A stretch of 64,000 nucleotides of DNA from Chamaecrista fasciculata (GCA_003254925.1 QANZ01039462.1:40308-104307); one strand, 5' to 3'. Shown: positions 23,131-36,155, counted from the stretch's first letter. Numbers and translations are program-made. The notes: generated by a model not told the origin, from the letters alone.

Positions 23131-23490
23131 GGCAAAAGGTCAAAACTTCAAATTGATGTCAGGGTAGATTTTAAATTAGTCCTAAATGTTTCATATGTTT
23201 CACATTGGTTTTACATGTTTTTATAATTTCTCAAATTTGAAGTTGGTCATATCTTTCTCATTTAAAGTCTCAATGCAACAAATTCAAAACTATGTGTTAA
23301 CTCTTAAAAGAGTTATTTCTCTGCCCAATTGATACTATTAGCAAATGAAGTAAAATCACATCCCGAAATGTCGGTCCAATTTGAGAAATTATGAAAAATA
23401 TATAAGACTAATATGAAACAATTGAAACATTATGACCAATATGAAATCTAACCCATACATTTGGGACCAAATTAGATTTTGACCTAGGCC
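23131..23490. mobile_element. Foldback element just upstream of the eS8 promoter
   Basis: The left end GGCAAAAGGTCAAAACTTCA pairs with the inverse TTTTGACCTAGGCC at the right end. The interior has GGTCATATCTTTCTCATTTA and CCCAATTGATACTATTAGCA, which ties it to the elements at 13399 and 26535. Ends are approximate and there is no clear target duplication. Its right end is about 17 bases from the site II motif of the eS8 gene. Confidence 0.65.
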
Positions 23491-23506
23491 AAACTACATG
23501 ATGCAT

Positions 23507-23512
23507 TGGGCC
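23507..23512 (+). promoter_or_regulatory. Site II motif (TGGGCC) of the eS8 promoter
   Basis: TGGGCC lies 245 bases upstream of the eS8 ATG. Site II elements (TGGGCY) bind TCP factors and drive plant ribosomal-protein genes in dividing cells. Function here is inferred from the motif and its context. Confidence 0.55.
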
Positions 23513-23645
23513 TATGAATTTTTAAAACAAGATAAATGGACCTCAAATTTTTGTAGTGATAGGCCTACATATTCAATTATCAAAAATAATTCCGGGTCGG
23601 GTCAGTATCTAGTATTCACTCGTCTAGGAGTGAGAAACAGCGAAC

Positions 23646-23677
23646 TAGGGTTTCTTATGTAACATAAATTAGGGTTT
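23646..23677 (+). promoter_or_regulatory. Two telo-box-like motifs of the eS8 promoter
   Basis: TAGGGTTT at 23646-23653 and TTAGGGTTT at 23669-23677 are reverse-orientation telo-boxes (AAACCCTA). Paired with site II motifs these are characteristic of plant translation-machinery genes. A GA-rich tract (about 23697-23730) follows, probably in the 5' UTR. Confidence 0.65.
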
Positions 23678-23756
23678 TAAAGTTTAAACACAAACTGAGA
23701 GAGAGAGAGAGTGAGAGAGTGAGAGAGGAAAAGTCTCACACGAAGGACCGGCCAAG

Positions 23757-25854
23757 ATGGGTATGATCAATTTCTATCATCGTTTTCTGATCTCGCATTG
23801 TTCATTGTTCATTTCGCAATGATAACGATCTGTTTTTTTTGTTTTGTTGTTTTTCTCATGGGTTATCTTCTTCCACCTCAGGTATTTCTAGGGATTCCAT
23901 GCACAAGAGGCGTGCCACTGGTGGCAAGAAGAAGGCTTGGAGGAAGAAGAGAAAGTATTTCTTTATTTTTTAACTTTTACATTCTATTTTACAATTGCAA
24001 TGCTCCAATATAGTTTGCCGCATAAGTAACCTAATTTGTTCACTAGAACCCATGTCTGTGTCCAGACAACTGTTGGTTCTCAGTGAGGTAGAGAACTTAG
24101 AGAATATGGAAATGGTATCTCTATTGTTTGTTATGATGTTATTAGAATTTATCTTACCTGTTTCTGAGATATTGATTTGTCTATGAAGAATGCTAGTCAA
24201 TATATGCCAGAGCATTTGACAGATCTGGCTGCAGTCTTTCTGCTTCTCGAATATATATTTATTTACTTAAATCTTTGTGGGTTCATATAGGTATGAGCTT
24301 GGCCGTCAGCCAGCAAACACTAAGATTTCAAGCAACAAGACAGTCAGAAGAATTCGTGTTAGAGGTGGCAATGTTAAATGGAGAGCTTTGCGATTGGATA
24401 CCGGAAATTACTCGTGGGGTAGTGAAGCCGTGACTCGCAAGACACGTATATTGGATGTGGTTTACAATGCCTCAAACAATGAGCTTGTGCGAACTCAGAC
24501 CTTGGTGAGGAGTGCTATTGTGCAGGTTGATGCTGCTCCATTCAAGCAGTGGTACCTTCAGCATTATGGTGTCGACATTGGTAGAAAGAAGAAAACAGCT
24601 GCCAAGAAGGACTCTACAGAGGTGATACTATTGCAAAATATCAAATCTTGATGTCTTATGATTATAATTCAATAAGAGCATTATTTTTAAAAACAGAAGA
24701 GAGATGTAGTGCTAGTTAATGGAATAAACCAATTAACGTGGATGTAGAAAAATAAGGATAAATGTTAGGAAATGTTAATATCTATATTTAATTTTACTTT
24801 TACATCTTCTGTCTAATATCTTGCCTAATCCATACGTTTTGGACTATTAGCAAAGATGAAAACTGCCTCCTTTATTGTCTATATCGATGTTAGATGTTAT
24901 TATATTTTGAACAATGAAAGCATTCACTACTTGAGGCTTGTTAATTTCTACGGTTGAATTGGTTATAGTTTCTAGACAATAAATATGCTCATTAGTGAAA
25001 GATGACTTAGCTCTAGGCCCATTATTATTAATAATAATTTGCTATTGCTTTCACTTTTATCGATGCCTTTGCAATGGATGTGCATTTCCGTAGTACATAA
25101 CCTTTAATCATACTTCCAATCCAGATAACTTGCTGATTAATCTAATTCATAACAACCAATCACGTTATAATTTTATCAATGGGAACCAAAGGACTCCGGC
25201 TTTACTGCTGTGTTTTGTTCTACTAGTTTTTCTTACAAGGCATTGCAATTATTATTGTCTTTCATGCATTGAAATTATAATAGCTTTTTATATTTTGAAA
25301 ATAACGAAGTGAAGAGTTATATATAACTAACATTGTTTCCTCTTTTGCTTTCCTATAAGAACTAACGAGTTTGAACCCTTTTCCTTTATACTATTAATAT
25401 CTAGATTTAATGTATTGTTTTGAGAATCTGTGAACAAATGTCATAAAACTATATAGAAGAGTTTGATGTTTATTAGTTCATCTTCTGTTTTGTAGGAGGG
25501 TGAAGCTCCTGTTGAAGAGACAAAGAAAAGTAAGCGTGTTGAAAAGAAACTAGAGAAACGCCAGAAAGACCGTAAGCTTGATCCCCACATTGAAGAGCAG
25601 TTTGGTGGTGGTCGATTACTCGCCAGTATTTCTTCTCGCCCCGGTCAATGTGGCAGAGCTGATGGGTATGCTTAATTGTGTTTTTTGTGTCCAATCTTTG
25701 TATTTGATCTAGAATGACAGGCAGGTATTGATAATTTGATTTTGTTCTTATTCCAACTTGTTTTTCTTGAATATGTAGTTACATTTTGGAAGGCAAAGAG
25801 CTGGAGTTTTACATGAAGAAAATTCAGAGGAAGAAGGGAAAGGGTGCTGCTTGA
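23757..25854 (+). CDS. RPS8: 40S ribosomal protein S8 (eS8)
   Basis: Five exons: 23757-23760, 23882-23954, 24291-24621, 25496-25665 and 25779-25854; 217 residues. The protein is a component of the cytosolic 40S subunit. The N-terminus [18 protein letters not shown], the central [20 protein letters not shown] and [20 protein letters not shown], and the C-terminal [19 protein letters not shown] are typical of eS8. A Lys/Glu-rich insert ([16 protein letters not shown]) is also normal for plants. Coding exon 1 holds only ATGG, so the start codon plus one base is spliced to the rest. The promoter has site II and telo-box motifs as expected for coordinated ribosomal protein expression. All splice sites are GT-AG and the frame is intact. 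Confidence 0.97.
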
Positions 25855-26534
25855 ATGTAGTGTTCTTCTCATTGTCTTCTGCTCCGTTTTTATTTTTATA
25901 TTTATATAGACATGTTAGTTTTTTGGCTGATTTGTACCAATCAAGGTGCTGTCATAACATTGTTAGTATGAACTTATTTATTTCTTTTAAGTTCATTGGT
26001 AATTTTGCTTCTCACAGTCCTTGTTATACTTATTTCAGTTTTCGTCAATGATTAATGAATGCTATGCAATCGTTGTTGCTGGATCTATTGATAACTAGTG
26101 AAAATTTTACTAAATAGGTGCATTATTGCACGAGTACCTACCAGTTTATTGGTAGCTCGGTAAAATTTACTTGTTTCACAAGTACTAGGAATCACCTAAA
26201 GTGGATTTTCTACCTTTTTAGTTCATTTTAGGGGAAGAAAGAATCAAAATGAAAAACTTGGAGAGGATCCGGATCTAAATATTATTTTTATCTTAATCCC
26301 GTAGAAGAAAAATGTCACATTCTTTGATTTAATCCAGCATCAAGTTCCTTTGCAAATTTATACAATGTTTCAAACGGTTATTAATATGATTGATTGTTTG
26401 GTTGGTGTTGTTACTTTTATTATATTAGAACTACACAAATTCACTGAATTTGGGGTGAAGCAAGAATTATAGTAGACTTTGTATCTACGAAAAAATATAT
26501 TAATAAGATTAGTGTATCTGGTTACATTTTATTA
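25855..26534. other. 3' flank of the eS8 gene
   Basis: Holds the eS8 3' UTR, then AT-rich sequence with no recognisable feature. Confidence 0.5.
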
Positions 26535-26994
26535 GGCCAAAACCTCAAGTTAGTCTCTTATGTATGGAGTAGATTTCAAATTGGTCCTTTATGTTTTGTT
26601 TACAGATTGACCATACATATTTTTTGTAATTTCTCAAATTAATCTAAAAAATACTAAATGTGGTCATATTTCTTTTTTGGTTTCAAGTTAAAATGCGAGA
26701 GTTGAGTTCTTTTTTACGAGTACTTTGAAGTCGTCAACAAACGAGGTCAAATAGAGTAACTTGTTTTATAATTAAATTAGCAAAGTTAATTATATCTTTT
26801 TCATTTTACATTCGAATGCGGCAAGTTTAAAATTATGTGTTAACTCTTGAAGAATTTTTGACTTAATTCTTGGTCTAATTGAGAACTTTAGCAAATTAGA
26901 TCAAATCGCGTTATACCAATTTTAAACAAATAAAACTTAAGGAACCAATTTTAGATCCACCCCATACACAAGGGACCAATTTGAAGTTTTGGCC
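26535..26994. mobile_element. Foldback element downstream of eS8, same family as 23131-23490
   Basis: Left GGCCAAAACCTCAAGTTAGT and right inverse TTTGAAGTTTTGGCC, with TCAAATTGGTCC / GGACCAATTTGA following inward on each arm. The interior carries GGTCATATTTC and TCGTCAACAAACGAGGTCAA. It has no coding capacity. No matching target duplication was found at these ends. Confidence 0.7.
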
Positions 26995-27763
26995 CACTTG
27001 ATATTCAAAGGTATAAAACAAACAAATACAACATGTAAGACCAAGTTTTGGCCAAATTTTAAAGTCACGTTTTTTTACCTCTTCCATGTTTACTTTGTAT
27101 TTTTCTCATTTTCTGTTAAAAGATAAAACAAACAAATACAGCACAAAATAAACAACAAAATAGAATAAAATAAAACATGATAGATCATAATTACTGTCAG
27201 TGTCATTATTTAACTGTTTACTTCATCCGATAACAATGATACAAATGGGATACAAAAAACACATCACTATTCCATCAAAGTCAAAACAATTATAATGTGC
27301 TAACTGGTAAGCTTGGCCAGAATTTCCACTATCCATGATACAAATACAACTAAAACCATGAAAAAATGAAAAAATAATACAAACATAATAATCCAATAAA
27401 CAATTCTTGCCTCCTAGGTCAGGCAAGCAACAGTATAGTAGAAATCATGGGTCAGAAATATGAACCCATCTATAGATAATTTTCAAAGATTTTTCCCGTC
27501 TGTGACACAACACAACTTGGATGTAGTAACTTGACGTATATGACTTGACATAAGTCCATACAGCAAAAATGAACAAGACAGCAAGTTTGTGCCAAGAAGC
27601 AAATTGCTGGCTTTAATTGAGACCCAAAACCGATAGAAATAGCTTTTGGCTTAAGTCAATATGTTCAAATGGGAATGAGATGTGGCCATTCTGACTCTCA
27701 TCTAACTATATATCCCATTGGATAAGTTTGGCATTTGCCCAAAAATCCAAATAGGGAAGTCAA
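26995..27763. other. Gap between the eS8 side and the CSLC 3' end
   Basis: AT-rich. The part next to 27763 should contain the CSLC 3' UTR on the minus strand. No other gene is seen. Confidence 0.5.
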
Positions 27764-30700
27764 CTAACTAACCTGCTCTCCAATCAAATCAAGACCAATA
27801 ACTAGAAAGCTTATTCCTTGAAATAACAGGAAGTAAAAGTGAATTCCTTGGGCTGATAATAAGCTTCTAACTGAGGCAGTTAACAATATAAATGCAAGAG
27901 CAAGTTCTTTCCTGTACAAACGATTTCTCTTGGGTTTCCCTGTTTTCTTTGATAATTCTAGTTTGCTTAGCTCCTCAATGCCTGAATCTGAAGATGATCT
28001 ATGATGACTGATAGATCTCATGAGAGGCTCGGATTCCTTTTCGAAGGCAACCAGATCTGTCTCTGATGATCTTCCCAATTTTTTTGTAACCACCCATTCA
28101 TAAGAACTTCCGAAGCGGAATAACCCAGATATCATAGCATTGAATTTAGTAACTGACATAGTGTTCTCAAATAGAAGGTAAGGAACTATAAATGGAAATG
28201 AATGGGGACATGGAAGAATACTTAGAACAGACATGATTCCAGGAATATAACAAACAACCCAGGTTGGTAGCTCGGCTTCTGGGAGGAACATGGTTAACGG
28301 AAGAATGATGCAAAAGAGGGTGAATGAATAAAATGGTAGGATAAGTTTCCTTAGGAGGAAGAAAAGGAAGATTAAATTGGCCTTCTTCGCCCAGCTAACC
28401 TGGCTCAAGTGGAATTAACATCAGCATGAGATTAGATCCTTCTTGAAGTCAAACAACATTTAGAAATAAAAGGATGAAATTAACCAGTTGCAGATTTCCA
28501 GATGTATAAGAGTAAAAATAATCTTGTCTTACGCATATGTGAAACATGCAATTTTAATTTCATTATTTGCATAAGATTTTTGGTACACAAGCATTTTTAA
28601 CATTAAAATTATCTCAACAAAATTTAAGTATAACTCCCAAATGGTGGGTTAGGAAAACATATACCATAAAGAGGTCTGAGTGTATGATGTAAGGGCACGG
28701 GTGGCACATTGATTGACATACATTGTGAAAGATTCAAATAGTCAAATTCAAATGCTTCTCTTTCATTCTAACATTCTAGGGTGCTGTGTTATTTTAAAGG
28801 TAATGAGAAGAAAAAGAATTCAGATGAATGGTTTTCTAACTATCAGTGAGGGTAAAATGCACCGTACAAGGAAAATTAGACAAGCTAGTCAAACTCAGAT
28901 TGAGAGCTGCAGTTACCGGTATGGTCATCAAGGTCAGCTGATGATGATTATGATTGTGATTAGAAAACATGTTATATAGGAAAGAAATTTTGGTTGCATA
29001 GTCATGGTGTTTCTCTTCTGCTTTTGGCCATTAGACTTGTTTAGTCTCTAATGAGAAAAGAGGGCAACAATGGTAAGATCGTAGGATCACAAAATCCCAT
29101 TATCCTGAAAAACTTATTATTTTTTAGCAATAGCCAAGATTCTGGCTTCCCTAAAATAAATAAATAAATAAACACCCTTAATTAAAAGCCCCCTCAAAAC
29201 ACTCTTACTTAAAAGCCCCCAAACTACCCTTAATTGAAAGGCTTCCTTCCCCAAGTAACTCAAGATCATCAGCCCTTCCGTCCATTCGCAGCCCACACTG
29301 CACAGCTCTAGCCTTTCCAGCAGCTACTCACCAGATTTACCAACTCTGCCCTATAATATTTGCTCTATCTGTTACAGCATTTCTTTTTAGTTATTCGTTG
29401 ATTCTCCATTTGTGTTGTGATGCTTGCTTGTTATTGGCTTATAGCATTAGTTGTTGTTAAATGGCATTTACATCATCAATGGATGATTCCAAACTTTACT
29501 GCATTAGTCCATTACTATTTGTTTTGTTTTTTCTTGCAAGTTGCGACATGTGAGTTTTGAGATTTACAGCTCGTATAAATTTATGGGATCTCATGAATTT
29601 TGAGACTTTCTAGCTTATGTTAATGTATCGTGAGATTTTGCAACAATTATGCTTATTTGAGAATTCTTTAAAATTAAATAGTTTTTAACTATCTTTTGTC
29701 ATAATAAATGAGATCTTACTATCCTTGATCAAATCTAATGATTTGATCTTTATGGTCCCTTCGTTGATCATATATAAGATCTCAATCTGGAGAACCTTTG
29801 ACAAGATTAAGCCTATGCACTGTTCAGCTGGAAGAAACTGCTGAAAGACTATATCAGGGTCTACCAACTACAGTCCTAAAAGCAAACATATAGTACTTTT
29901 TAGGTCCATTCTAATAAGCATAACCAAGCAGCCATAACTAGAGGGAATTCTGAAAGCGTTTAATGATTTTGAACTTTGAAGGTACTTTCAAATAAAGTCC
30001 AAGAAGCTGGATATACATATTGTTGTAAGAGAAAGGGGTGCAATTAACCCAGAAATAATTATGCCTTGAAGATGGTGGGGTTTTATAGGTCTTCCTCACA
30101 AAGATAAATAGTTTGACTCCAATGCACCAAAAGCACTATTTGATTTTAAACCCCTTATTTACTGCCCACAGAAACAGTAATACAATACAAAACAAGTGAA
30201 CTATTATTTCCTAATGTTAAGATGCATATGATACCGAGCCATCCTGGCCTAGAGACAAAATTGCCAAGAACAAACAAGAATGCAGAGTTTGATAGTTGTT
30301 GAACATCAAACTCAAAGCAGAAAAGCATATTACCGAGTACCCGCATTCAATCATGAATATTAATTAATTAGACAATGGCCACAAAATCTATTTACTCCTT
30401 CCTCACCTCACTACTAAACTAGTATGGCCAGTTGGCCACACATCCAAAGAAAGAGTAAGAACAACAATGACTGGATATATTGTGTATGACACAGACTCTA
30501 TGAAAGACGTTTGAAAGAATGCTGATAAAATGTTGGTAATCACAGAAGATGATTTAATGAGTGATAGGGACTTGGAGGGAGGATTTCACAAGGTTACTTG
30601 GGTCTAATCAATGTGCCATTGCACAATTCTTGTGGAAAAAATGTTACCTAGGAATCAAGTTCCGAATTTAAGATTCAAGAAGTAATCAAATTCTTTTTCA

Positions 30701-33700
30701 TACATATTCCCCAACAAAAGTTTCTCCATATTTGTTGTCACCACCGTATGTTTGCATGTGCTATAGACGCCTTGTTTGACTTGGAAAACAACATTTCCTT
30801 GAGGATACCATTCTTATACTAACAGATAATAAAGGTCAATCATAGTACTCTAAAAAATTGGATAAAATTCAATACCTTTGAACGAAGTATATCAACAAAA
30901 CACAAGCGAAACAACTGCATAGGACCAGAATGCCAGCGGTGTTGCTGCTTCTTATATGCCTCATAGGTCTCAGGAAGTTCACAGAGGCACTGCAAGAAGC
31001 ATAATATAGTTATAAAAACCTCATGTTTTGATTAGATCCTTAGAGTAGAAATGTAAAGCACCTTAACATCATTTAGAAATATGAACTTCCATCCACAGAG
31101 ATGAGCACGAACAGCAATATCCATGTCCTCAACAGTAGTACGTTCCAACCAGCCACCACTCTCCTCAAGAGCCTTTATCCTCCAGACACCAGCAGTACCA
31201 TTGAAACCAAAGAAGTTAAGGAATACACCATTAACTTGTTGCTCAACCTCAAAGTGAAAAGATAAATTTATGTTCTGCAGTCTCGTAAGCAAGTTCTCAT
31301 CCTTGTTTACAAATGCCCACCGTGTCTGGACCAATGCCAAATCATCATTCCCCTTCAGTTAGAGAAAAAAAGAACATGAGTTTATAATGTAAGCCAAGAT
31401 CCTCCAAGAAAAAAATTGGAGGTTCCATAAAGAATGACCTAGTAGAAAATAAGATAGGATCTATATTCCCAGAAAAATGTCTTAAGACAAGAACAGAGTG
31501 TCATAAAATAGGATATACATTTCCTAAAAATTGTTTTTTTTTTGTTACAAAAAAAATTGTTATTATTGTAAGGGAGGCATGTCATTAACAAATATTCTAT
31601 TAAGGTTACTTAATGATAAGATTAGTTGTTTACAAAGATAAAAGTAGTCGCCAATATAACGAAATTCTGGTTTTACAATAGAGGACAGTGGATGGCCAGC
31701 ATGCTCTTGCATGACAAAGAAATAGATGGAATGGAAGCAGATGTTGCACAGAAGTTATGCCAAAACACTTCTGTAGATTTATTATAAGATCATAACCAAT
31801 CTGGATCATAAAAGGGTAAAGATGTTGAGTTGATTGGTAGAGTCTTGAAAAAAAATACTGCCTAGTTGAGAATGCATATACTCTTATCAGCTATTAGACC
31901 ATTCTGAAATTAAAACGGGTAGTGAAGAGACAAAAAACCTTTGGCTTCAGCATTCAGATAAAGCCAAGAAAAGGTGACCACATAAAACAAATTGTTGACG
32001 CTAAAAGACCAAAAAACGCACAGCTATAAATATTACCTTTCATGCTTAAGTATCTACTGCTATATTTTCTCAAGGACTCAAGCTAATAGTTTTTTTCTGA
32101 TTTATAGTTGATAGAGCCATGAAATTACCTTGAAATGAGGTATTGTCTTTTTCAAGAAATCTGGTGCCGGCTGAAAATCAGCATCAAATATTGCCACAAA
32201 CTCATAATCTTTGACATATTCACAATTCATTGCTGATTTTAGATTGCCTGCCTTATAGCCTGTACGCACAAGACGATGTCTATATACTATATGAACACCC
32301 CTTTGTTGCCATTTTTGTACTTCAGCATTGATAAGCTGTTGGGTATCAACTTCATCAGAGTCATCAAGGACCTGCACAAGCATTCTCTCTTTTGGCCAAT
32401 CCTGGATGCAAACTGCAGCAATAGATTGCTGATAAACCTAGGGGCAAGATGATGAAAAATAAGCATTGATAACAATTGGCACAGGTGAGCAGAATCAAGA
32501 AGGTAACTTTTTTGCTACTCAGCTGATTAGGCTCCATAATTCGACTTAAATATAACTATCCATTTTACTTTTCTACTTCAGCTTGCTTTCTGTGATAGAA
32601 ATAGAAATAGGCTTTAGAAGGAAATTTACAAAAATGAGAACACAACCCAAGGGAAATGGAAAAAGTGGAGCATTATCGCTGTTAAAATGCTTAATAATCA
32701 TGCTACATTGTCTACAAGGGCATTTTGGCATCTAGTAATTTATAACAATTCCACAGAATTATAAAACGCTAGTCAAATACTGAAAAGATCTTATTATGTA
32801 GTCTGGTTAAAACACTAAAGCGCAAAGCATCATGACTGATTCATCATTTATTGGGAAACAAAAAGAAAGAGAAATATTTTTCTCCAAATTGTATTCACAA
32901 GATTCTGGACTCTCATATCAGTTTTGATATAGAGTGCCGTAGTTAACAGTTATATATATTTAACCAATTCAAACTTAAATTGTAAAGATAGATTCTAATT
33001 TAAGAATAAATCTATGCATATAATAATATTTCTTTTCATAATAAATTTCGTCCATGAAATGAATAGAATCTCCAAGGGTACGTTTAAGGAAAGGATTCAG
33101 TGAAACCTTGTCCTTGTTTGAGGGTTTCCTATAAAGAGGAAAGAAGAAAGAACCATTTCCAACTAAACTTCCAAAATAAGCTCTCCATTACGGGGAGATA
33201 AATAAAAAGTTTTTTATTTATTTTCTAAAAATTTTACATCAAGAAACCAAATTATGGTAATTGATCATTCTAGTGAAAGAAAAATTTATAAAATAGTACA
33301 TGAAAAATTGTTTTTTTTTTATTGAATCTTTTTAGTTTGTTGCTTTTTCAATTTTAAAACATTCAAACCAGGGAAAGAGAAATTATCATCCAGCCACGGC
33401 GTGACCTCCTTCCCTTTCTTTTTCTTTTGATAAAATTCTTACCTTGCCCTTCCAACTCCCAACCATACCCTAAAAACAGAACAGATTGTATGCTCAAGCA
33501 AATCAACCTTGTGCTTTCTAGGGAGGATTTGGCTTAAAGAGGACCACCTCCATTACACTAAATTTTCAAAACAAAGTGATAATAATTATAAAGTCTCTCA
33601 TTTATAATGAATACACGAGAGAATATAGAAGTTCTAAATTTAGGAAACAAACTCCATGCTTCTTACTAAAATCACAATTCTGCAAGTTTAGTACTTAAGG

Positions 33701-36065
33701 TAGACTTCAACTATTAGAATACATCTTTAGTGCTTTCATAAGTCTCACGTACAGAATTTAACATACTTGCAATGAAATTCCTATCCCATACAAAAAGAAA
33801 AATATAAAGGCATAAAGCCCAAAAAGATATACATTTGTAAGATATTAATGCTCTATAATTTAATATAAATAATATGTATGCATGTATTTTAGAGTAGTAC
33901 ATATTAAATATTTGGTCCATGCTATTTTAAACTCTCTCCCTTTCAAGTTCCCTTTTCTGTTTTTTATTTTTGATAAAACCCTTTTCACCTTAGAACTTGG
34001 AACAACAAAACCATTTTCTTAAAACTACAATGTTGCATAAAACTTAATTCCCAGGTCACTATTCCCAAACAATGAATCAAATCACTCTTCAGTCTAAAAT
34101 AATCCCTGATCTGTTGTTCAAACATGCAGTCAGTTTCTCAAACTCCGCTGGCTCTCTTTGCTATCAAATTCTAAATTATTTTAAATCCAAGTTTGAACTT
34201 AATTATGAACTTCAAACTGGGTGATCTGATTTGATAATCTGACTCTACAATCTACACAATAAAAAGGCAGTCCAGTGCACGAGGCTCCCACTAGGTGAGG
34301 TCTGGGAAGGGTCAAGATGTATGTAGCCTTACTTCTGCTTTGCAGAGGCTGTTTCCAGGATTTGAACCCGTGACCTCTTGGTCACCAGGCAGCAACCTTA
34401 TCGTTGCGCCAAGGCTCACCCTCTACAATCTACACAATGTTTAATAAAAATTACAGCCAAGCTATAATGATTAGTATCACTCCTATGCAAGGATAACATC
34501 TAACATAAGATAAGACATGAAGATTTCTACTACTGCAACTGAGTAGTTCACATCTACCATAATTGTGCGGTTTAGTGGAGAACAGGATAGGTAGTTAACA
34601 CAAGTCCTTAGGTCCTAATCTCTATCCATCATTAAAAGACAAAAAAAGAATGCTGCCACTGCCACCTTTTAGGCTTGCATACGCCATAAAATAACACCAC
34701 ATGATGAGAAAAGTCAAAATTATTTGTCATATGTCTAAAACAAAAATCATACAATGTTTTCTAACATAACAAAATTCCACTGCTTTAAATCCACCCCAAG
34801 CCCCCCTCCCCAAAGAAAAAAACAAAAATGAAGGGTCCAAGAAGCAGAACATGTTGAATGGTGATACGGCTACCGGCTGGCCAAACCACTTACTCAATCT
34901 TCCATTGGCCGGTCGGACTTGTCACTATCACATCCGCTATAACCACATCCTTATTCCCACCATCAATTATTACCTCATGGAGATGACCCATTCACCCTAT
35001 GTAGTCCTATATATAAGTCATTCCACTCTCAGCTATAATTTAACAGAATTATCTTATATTGTTACTACTCCAAGAATTCTTGGACTAACTCGGGTGCCAG
35101 AGTAGCCTCCTCCCGCTCTCGTGTCTGGGCTCGGAGGGCAGTTAGAGAGTTCACCAAATGGCACCGTTCCAATTAATTTCATCAAGCAATTACTTTACAT
35201 GTAAAATGACGTTATAGGTATGATGTAATTATCATGTATCTAAATTAGCTGAGATGATCGAGTACATAACTAGATAGTAAAGGACAAACAATAGAAGATT
35301 CTAAATTCGGCATTAACATTTAAACTTAAGCACTTGATAACAATGTTAACTTCCATATATAACTAGAAAACACTCCGTTTGAAAAGGACAATGAAACCTA
35401 CATCTTCTTACCTCCCTCTCGTTGCACATGGGAATCTGAATTAACACCATTGGATAATCCTCCACATTCACGTCCTCATTCTTAGAATCAATTGAATACT
35501 CCATAACAGCCACAGGCTTCAACCTCCGTAGTTTGATCCAACAACATCCCAAAATCAAAACCACCCTATCCACCGACTGAACGAGGAAGAGTACAATGCA
35601 CATATTGGTTAAGCCCTGCAACGGTGGCGCCAAATAATCAGCCCGAATCTCAAGCCATTTGGCATATACAAGACCCACAATCCCGGAAACGTCTGGTGAT
35701 GGCGGGCTGAAATGCCATCCTTTGAAGTAAGCAAGGAGCTCAAAAACAAGCAAGAGGAGAACCACAATCAAGAAGACCCTAATTATGCGATAGAGGCGGG
35801 AGGAGGCGGAATCGGCACGCGAATCCGGCGAGGCGATTCGGCGATTGGCGGTGCGGAGTAATGAGACGAAGGCATTGGAGAGAGAAGCGATGAAAGTGGC
35901 GATTTGTTGAAATCGGAGAAGGCAAAGCCATGAGAGTTGGCGGGCACTGCGAGAACGGTCTTTCTCGACGCAGTGATCGGAGGAAGAAGGGAGGGTGTGG
36001 TGGAGGTCGACGGTGAAGAAAGAGCAAGAGGAGGTGTTGGGTTTGTCGTCGTCGGGAGGGTCAAG

Positions 36066-36102
<37 letters not shown>

Positions 36103-36155
36103 TCTCTCTGTTTGTTCCACCATTCCTGAAACTCGTAGTTTGGAGGCCGAGACAT
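27764..36155 (-). CDS. CSLC6: CSLC6-like xyloglucan glucan synthase (cellulose synthase-like C, GT2)
   Basis: Five exons on the minus strand: 36155-35412, 32437-32129, 31352-31062, 30989-30876 and 28399-27764. Each is a multiple of three, giving 697 residues, the usual CSLC length. CSLC proteins make the beta-1,4-glucan backbone of xyloglucan in the Golgi. The GT2 catalytic motifs are all present: VLDDSDE (exon 2), FDADFQP (exon 2), TVEDMDIAV (exon 3) and QQHRW, the QxxRW motif (exon 4). An N-terminal membrane pair includes [18 protein letters not shown], and exon 5 encodes a hydrophobic C-terminal cluster. The start at 36155 gives [16 protein letters not shown], matching the CSLC6 subgroup. 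A dozen-residue Asn run (GTT repeat) follows near residue 20. Intron 1 (about 3 kb) contains a SINE. The frame is intact. Confidence 0.95.
34243..34438 (-). mobile_element. Au-type tRNA-derived SINE with 18-bp target duplication
   Basis: The element body is 34261-34420, read on the minus strand from GGTGAGCCTTGGCGCAACG to a short T-rich tail. The pol III B box GGTTCAAATCC is at 34368-34358, and an A-box-like stretch TGGCGCAACG lies near the start. Both flanks carry the identical 18-bp duplication CTCTACAATCTACACAAT (34243-34260 and 34421-34438). The sequence matches the remembered plant Au SINE consensus. It sits in intron 1 of the CSLC gene and shares its orientation. Confidence 0.95.
34858..35150 (+). 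mobile_element. Possible LTR remnant in CSLC intron 1
   Basis: CTATATATAAGTC near 35008 looks like an LTR TATA box. It is followed about 70 bases later by GGACTAACTCGGGTGCCAGA, a phrase that resembles the transcribed part of some plant Ty3/gypsy LTRs. There are no clear LTR ends, primer site or ORF. It is GC-richer than the surrounding intron. Confidence 0.35.
36067..36103 (-). repeat. GTT/AAC trinucleotide repeat coding for poly-Asn in CSLC
   Basis: About a dozen consecutive GTT units on the plus strand read as AAC (Asn) codons on the minus strand near residue 20 of the CSLC protein, in the cytosolic N-terminal tail. Pure codon repetition marks it as a polymorphic microsatellite. Confidence 0.9.

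Noticed and set aside
34343-34420. tRNA-like sequence with a B box
   Set aside because: It is the head of the SINE, flanked by the target duplication, not a tRNA gene.
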